A stretch of 49,979 bases of DNA from Hypholoma sublateritium FD-334 SS-4. Lineage: Eukaryota; Basidiomycota; Agaricomycetes; Agaricales; Strophariaceae. Below are positions 44,762-49,979 of the stretch, piece after piece. A model generated the notes under the pieces. The model did not search any database, had not been told where the DNA came from, and was given only the letters and a program-made list of their open reading frames with translations. The DNA lies in the NCBI GenBank assembly GCA_000827495.1, contig KN817706.1:1-49979 (forward strand). Direction: 5' to 3'. The translations under genes were made by a program, and so were the position numbers. The stretch's first letter is position 1. Each line of letters starts with the position of its first letter.

Positions 44762-45605
44762 GTATCATACGAATTTTTTGCTCGCGGGTCGCTATACCTT
44801 CATTACTGCACGGTTATATTTGAATCGAATAGGGCGTTCAAGGACATCATTATCAAATTACCGTATGAAATTCTGATCATGCCCTACGGATATTCATGCA
44901 GGACGCTAGTCCGGATGATGATATACCATGACAGTGGGTGCTTCGATCGCGCACCGGAAGTGGCGGCTGCAGTNCGTTCCGCCTTGTGCTTGTGCAGCGG
45001 CAGTGTTCCACAAACTCAACGCTAATGCAAATGCGGCCCACCCTGTCCGCACAGCGGCACACGCTCATCGGGAAAATCATTGAGCAATTCTTATCCGTAT
45101 TACCTTTCCACCATGCAGTGATGGTATGATTCCTGTTATTATGTCTGTTGATCGCATGGAAGACATAAATGTTCGAGCTCCTAACAAAGGCTTGCATTAT
45201 ATTAAAGCACAGCGTGTCTACGTTGCACATCGAGCCCTTATACTAAAAAAATTGTCCGTGCTGTATGAACCATCCAGTTACATCTCACGGGCCGATAGCA
45301 CGACCAGATCGTATACTTTTGACAGGACAGCTTCTCGCTGGATTAACGTCTGATTTCCACAGTCACCGAGTTATCCTGCAAAGGTGTCCACTGTCATCTG
45401 CAACAGCTTGGTGATACATTGCTCTGCTGCTATTCTTCCGCGCGGAAGAAGAGACGCACTGCTTTGTAGAGCCTGGGCCCCCCAAGGACGTGTTCGGCCG
45501 CTTCAACCATTTATAAGTAGAGTAACCCTCTGAACATCGACAAATTTCATTCCCTCCTCCTCAAACTGCACCACCCGTTCAGAATTTTCAACGCTCAATA
45601 CTGTT
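44762..45605. other. Intergenic between two secreted-protein genes
   Basis: No supported gene. A TTCTTCCGCGCGGAAGAA palindrome lies at about 45433-45450. A TTATAAG motif at 45511-45517 is the probable TATA box of the next gene. Confidence 0.4.
45511..45517 (+). promoter_or_regulatory. TATA-like box of the 45606 gene
   Basis: TTATAAG lies about 90 bp before the ATG at 45606, a usual distance for a fungal core promoter. Confidence 0.4.
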
Positions 45606-46009
45606 ATGCCGAAATTTAGACTCGTCCTTTCACTCGGACTATATCTTCTTGCCATCAATTCTGGGGCCAACGCCAAATGCCCAAGCTGCCCGACAACAGT
45701 GAAATGGCTTTTTGACTTCAAACTGACAAATCAAACAAGCGGATATTGCTTTTACACCGCCCCATATAATATATTTGGCTTTGAGTGTGCCTATTGGGTA
45801 TGTTTATGTTTTTGGCCGCCAAGGGCAATAGATATTTATGGGTCTTGGATCGCCTGCAGCTCACAGGGGAAATTGAACCGTCGCCGACAGCCAATAAATC
45901 CTCGAGCAGCTTTATAACGACTCCTATTTCGTCTCCACTGTGTCCATCCAAAGTACCTCTTGAACCATCGGCGTGTATATTCTATACCGAGGGCGGTATT
46001 CATGACTGA
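45606..46009 (+). CDS. Small secreted cysteine-containing protein, about 113 aa
   Basis: Exon 1 (45606-45797) encodes a signal peptide, MPKFRLVLSLGLYLLAINSG, with cleavage likely after GANA. It continues KCPSCPTTVKWLF to ECAYW. A 62-nt intron (GTATGT...CTGCAG, 45798-45859) joins it in phase to exon 2 (45860-46009), which adds LTGEIEPSP, a Ser-rich stretch and LCPSKVPLEPSACIF. The mature protein has six Cys. The spacing C-x2-C near the start followed by later single Cys differs from the neighbour at 44253, so the two are not simple paralogues. If the intron were retained, the frame would end at 45917 with an Arg-rich tail. The choice of the second exon is less sure than the first. Confidence 0.6.
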
Positions 46010-47352
46010 TCTAAACAAGTGACAAATGTTAGTCTCCTGTATTAAATTATCATGGCATTTCAGCACTGATTTCAGTCGTTATTCAGGAACTTCACAATTA
46101 GACGTCTATCGAAAACTATATTTAGAACCAGGCGAACTGCTTNCTTATGGATCTGTTTCGACCTATGTTTCTCAGGCTTGACACTCNAACTGTGTTCAAA
46201 ATTTAGAAGCATTTGATGTATACTCGTATTCNATGGATTAAATTGCAGGCCGCTGCAGCCTGCGCGCGAATAACTGTTTGCTCGATGCCATCTGTCCCAA
46301 TGCACTCTTCTGTACACCATGAATGCCCAACCAAAACTCTCCACCACTTGACCATGTGTAGTTTAATTTCAAAGACGCAATCACAATATTCTTGATTACT
46401 TCTCTCCCTGACGCTATCTTATCATCGGTTGCGAAACGTTCAACACATGCTTGAAGTTAAATGGCAATGTGGAGATGTAAGAAATTTCACCCATCACTAT
46501 GACCCACAGTCTTTCAATGATGCGAGCCTTCTGCACAGTGCAAAAATGGCCTCGAGCCATTCAATGCATTATTCACAGACAGATCTTCGCACCCTAAGAA
46601 TATAATGGTCCATGACAACAAAGGTTTCGCCGCACGACTCATCAGGCCTAAGGCCTTAAGCTTCAGGGCCCAACGTTCAATGACGTTCATGGATTTTCTC
46701 GCACATTATCGAACTCACTCAGTATACAGGAAACCCATCGATATTCCTTAAATTGCTAATTTCTATACAGTAGCGGACTGCATAGAGGGTTATATTAGGT
46801 CTAATTACCTCCACGGAAAAGAGATGATGGCATGTCAATTCCAAGGATCAACTTAATTTCTATCAATAGTAATATTTGAAGACCATAAGTCGTCATAGAC
46901 TCGTATTGTCATTTGCCATTTACAAACCTCGCAGCGGTGACATATCATGTAGTACTTCTCGAAAGGCGTCGTAGAACATGTAAAGTTGTACGCGGGGAAT
47001 AAAAAAATTAGTCCTCTTCCTATCATAAACAATTTAACCCATCATAGACATTTTTTTCGGAGATCTTGATAATAGTATGCTGTTCACTGTAATGGGTGCC
47101 ATCTCCATCTTTGATTCAGAAGGTGCTACTAGGGTCCTGATGGGAACGCATAGCAAATCTTTACGCGTGGAACGCGCTATTTTTTCTTGGATCATGCGGA
47201 GGTTATTGATACAGCATAAGTTTATAACGACTCAGATATGTCAGTGACCACAGCCATGTTTCGTCGATGTATGGTGGAAGCTTGAGTTTACCCAACTCCC
47301 ACCCAGTCCCCATCTCACAGTCTCAACTTAGCATTCGAGGGACACTGGATCC
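46010..47352. other. AT-rich intergenic region
   Basis: No gene supported in about 1.3 kb. Scattered single N bases occur at 46143-46232. No obvious TATA box precedes the NACHT gene at 47353. Confidence 0.4.
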
Positions 47353-49315
47353 ATGTTCCATCATGCGAGGAGTCTGGTCATTACAGGAGGACAATTCACA
47401 TNGTTAAGCACTCCTAATGGAAAAGGTGATACATTGATCNATACTTCAGTTACCCTCCATAGTAAGACCGCTGATATCTTTACTCATCTAGGCGGTTTCG
47501 AGCAGCTACAGGCACGTGTGGCGACTTCTGCATTCCATAACTCAGGTCAGCGATTAGACCCCCCANGTTGTCATGAAGATACACGGCAGGCGGTTCTGCA
47601 AGAGATATTTGAGTGGATTGTANGGGACNCGACGAGGAAGACCTGGATTGCATGGCTAAANGGAGCGGCGGGCGGAGGAAAATCAGCAATCTGTCAATCA
47701 GTTGCTGAGCTGTGCATCGCGCGCGGGATACTGGTGGCCAGCTTCTTCTTTTTCCGGACNGATCCCACAAGAAATACAATATTGCATCTGGTCGCCACAC
47801 TNGCTTATCAGCTCGTCCTGCTCGTCCCCGACATCAAGGACTTAATCGTCGGCGCTATAGAGTCCAACCCGTTGATCTTCAATCAATGCTGCCGCACACA
47901 GCTTNAACAACTGATTATTGCNCCGCTTCGAAGCCTCCAGCTCTCTGGATGGCGGTTGAAGTTGGTCTTTGTTATCGACGGCGTAGATGAGTGCCATGAA
48001 GAAGAGAGTCAGCGCCATCTCATACACACATTTTCAACATTTCTTGCAACAGAAGGATGTCCTATCATTGTTCTCTTTGGGAGCCGCGCAGAGTGCCACA
48101 TAGTATCCACATTTCGCGCGCCACATGTAGCCCAAATTCTCCTCCGGCTGCCGCTCGACAATCACTATCTTCCGTCGGAGGACATACGCCGCTTTTTGGA
48201 TGCAAAATTTGCGAGCATTAAAACAACTCACTACATGTGCCACCTTCTTGACGACAACTGGCCAGCAGAGGAAAGTGTGTGGGAGATTGTCAATAAGTCT
48301 TCCGGGCAATTTATCTACGCGTCGGTGGTCATGAATTTTCTATCTCTCCCTCGTGCGCACCCTGCTCATCAACTAGAAATTGTCCGCGGCCTCCGCCCAT
48401 CGGGACTGTCTACCCCATTTGCCCACCTCGACGCCCTATATCGACATATTCTCTCTCAGATGCAGGACACGAAGACTACTACAGAAATATTGGCNTACAC
48501 CATCCTGGGAAAAAGAACAAATATAGTCAGCGTAGCAAATTTCTTTGACGTACCAACAGCAAACGTCCATGTCGCACTTAGTGACCTGGCCTCGGTGATT
48601 GCCTGCAAGGGACGCGACATATGCTTTCTTCATGCGTCGCTTCCGGACTTCCTCCTTGACCAGGCGCGTTCTCGTGAGTACCACATAAGCACTCCAATAT
48701 ATGCCACAGATCTCTCCATTATGTGGTTTAAAAATGNGTCATCCGGGAGATTCAGCGGTAAGCCATATCATATNATTAATCTACGCATTTATGTCTAACA
48801 AAACCTTAGATTACGCAGACAGGTCTATTGCGAATCTCTTACCTCTNGCAAAGGCTACACCTAAATTGCGCGAGAGTATCCTAACATTCGACCCGTACAA
48901 GCTCGACTGCTATGTGGAGCAATTTTACCCAATGTACCTGAATATTGTCTGTAAAATGGTTCGCACATCGTCTAGGCTGCCGCCATGTTTCCTNATATAC
49001 GTAATGTACTCATCTATTTTCTAGGAACTGCATGATGGTGGTTGGCTCTATCGACNCCANCTCAACGTAATTCTTCGTTTTCTGAGGAAGACGCAGAGAT
49101 ACTCCATGGTCGCTGATATGCTGGAGCAGCGTGACTCGTTAAAGATTCTCGGAGAAATTGACCGNGAAGANGCGGAGAGTATGAAAGCGCTCACATCAAC
49201 CAATCAGTCTNAAGATACTTGTGTACAGAGGTCGGAGCTGCAGCCGAGAGTGATCCCAAAGCCAATGAACAGAAATGCGCGNNTACGAACCTGGATCAAA
49301 TCTTTGCTGAAATAG
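47353..49315 (+). CDS. NACHT NTPase (fungal NLR-like), 607 aa
   Basis: Three exons join in phase: 47353-48757, 48819-48946 and 49025-49315. Introns are 61 nt (GTAAGC...CGCAG) and 78 nt (GTCTGT...TCTAG); the second donor is non-standard but needed for phase. The N-terminus (MFHHARSLVITGGQFT) is the short motif common before mushroom NACHT domains. Then come SAFHNSGQRLDPP, P-loop GAAGGGKS (about 104-111), CIARGILVASFFFF, Walker B LVFVIDGVDEC (about 204-214), FGSRAE, the winged-helix part (ALYRHILSQM, NVHVALSDLASVIAC, HASLPDFLLDQARS) and a helical tail. No C-terminal repeats are seen. About 13 single N bases fall in the gene, so a hidden frameshift cannot be excluded. It is the same family as the minus-strand gene at 16.4-18.9 kb, but with ordinary base composition and more divergent sequence. 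Confidence 0.8.
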
Positions 49316-49979
49316 AGTACTTATAAGTAGAAGATGGCACACTGAAAGCGAACACACAATTTGTACATTTTCATGGAACTGATCAATGAATTTGGCTACA
49401 CGTGTCCACAGGCCGATCTGAAGCCCCAGTACTATCACGCGCAACGGAATGCAAAAGTGATCTAGTAATGCAAAACGCGCTCTACAGAGCGCAATTCTGG
49501 GTCGTTTTGCGAGATTATTTCAGATTCCGGTGCGCCTAGACATGGCGCATGATGCCTCCAAATTTCATCAGCCCAGTTTCCCTAGTCGCTCTACAACTGC
49601 TTCGTCTATCCCTAAAAATACACTTTTATATTAACATTCCTTACTGTTTTGTTATTTCTGCCTCTTGCTACCCACAGAAATTTTTGAAAAAATTCCAGTA
49701 TGTATAAATACTGCACATTTGCTTGTACCTTGACTTATAGACTCCCAGCTGTACGAATGCAAGTGGAAAACGGTTGCGNGACATAGATTGTGACGCTAGT
49801 CTCGCTGCCTGGGGTGTGACAGATCCGTGACAACATGCATATCTTCATCTTATCTACCTTCCTGTTTATCAATCACACATGTAAGAGGGGTTAAAAATTC
49901 ATGGGTCAATAGATACTATGTAGTTAATGGTCTGGTAAAAATCTCAGAGCAATTGCATGCTTTTACATGGTGGAAACAC
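49316..49979. other. Right-end intergenic region
   Basis: AT-rich and without a supported gene. A small inverted repeat, GCGCTCTACAGAGCGC, lies at about 49478-49493 and could form a hairpin about 165 bp past the NACHT stop. Confidence 0.35.

Noticed and set aside
1..49979. CRISPR arrays, bacterial operons or rRNA genes
   Set aside because: None seen; repeats lack regular spacer structure and the gene architecture is fungal nuclear.

Overview
The window looks like nuclear DNA of a mushroom-forming basidiomycete (Agaricomycetes). The evidence is split genes with 43-78 nt introns (mostly GTRNGT donors and YAG acceptors), FunK1-type protein kinases, NACHT NTPases of the fungal NLR type, a HET-associated protein, an HNH nuclease of the mushroom type, small secreted cysteine-rich proteins, and a Tnp2/CACTA transposase of the kind common in these genomes. 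No prokaryotic operons, CRISPR arrays or rRNA are visible. Isolated N bases lie mostly in transposons, repeats and the rightmost NLR gene, so this is a draft consensus.

Layout. 1-4234: right part of a CACTA transposon, with an intact-looking three-exon transposase (minus), a second partial ORF and a recognisable CACTACAGTG terminus. 4235-9640: a gene graveyard with a 5'-truncated NLR C-terminal part, an HNH-nuclease pseudogene with three lesions and a degenerate short FunK1. 9.6-14.1 kb: three ordinary lineage-restricted genes (10302, 11153-11998 minus, 12709) and a diverged tandem duplicate of the last one's 3' end. 14.1-22.2 kb: very GC/CpG-rich DNA with one real gene, an 805-codon-class NACHT NTPase on the minus strand. 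22.2-26.8 kb: full-length FunK1 copy A plus two FunK1 relics. 26.8-28.1 kb: GC-rich spacer. 28.16-30.34 kb: a nested pair of palindromic non-autonomous DNA transposons sharing TATGGC termini and 6-bp target duplications. 30.5-31.5 kb: truncated, frameshifted HET-associated pseudogene. 31.5-37.8 kb: GC-rich, tandemly duplicated, polypyrimidine-rich DNA without convincing genes. 37.8-39.1 kb: a possible LTR fragment and an ATGGATG minisatellite. 39.35-41.9 kb: full-length FunK1 copy B, part of a segmental duplication with copy A. 44.2-46.0 kb: two small secreted cysteine-rich protein genes. 47.35-49.3 kb: a second NACHT NTPase gene.

How the parts may fit. NACHT NTPases, HET-associated proteins and FunK1 kinases are families that expand in mushroom genomes; the first two are known from fungal self/non-self recognition. 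Their clustering here, with live and dead copies of each interleaved with transposons and secreted proteins, suggests a fast-turnover accessory or allorecognition-type region. That role is inference; the gene content, exon structures and breakages are read directly from the sequence.
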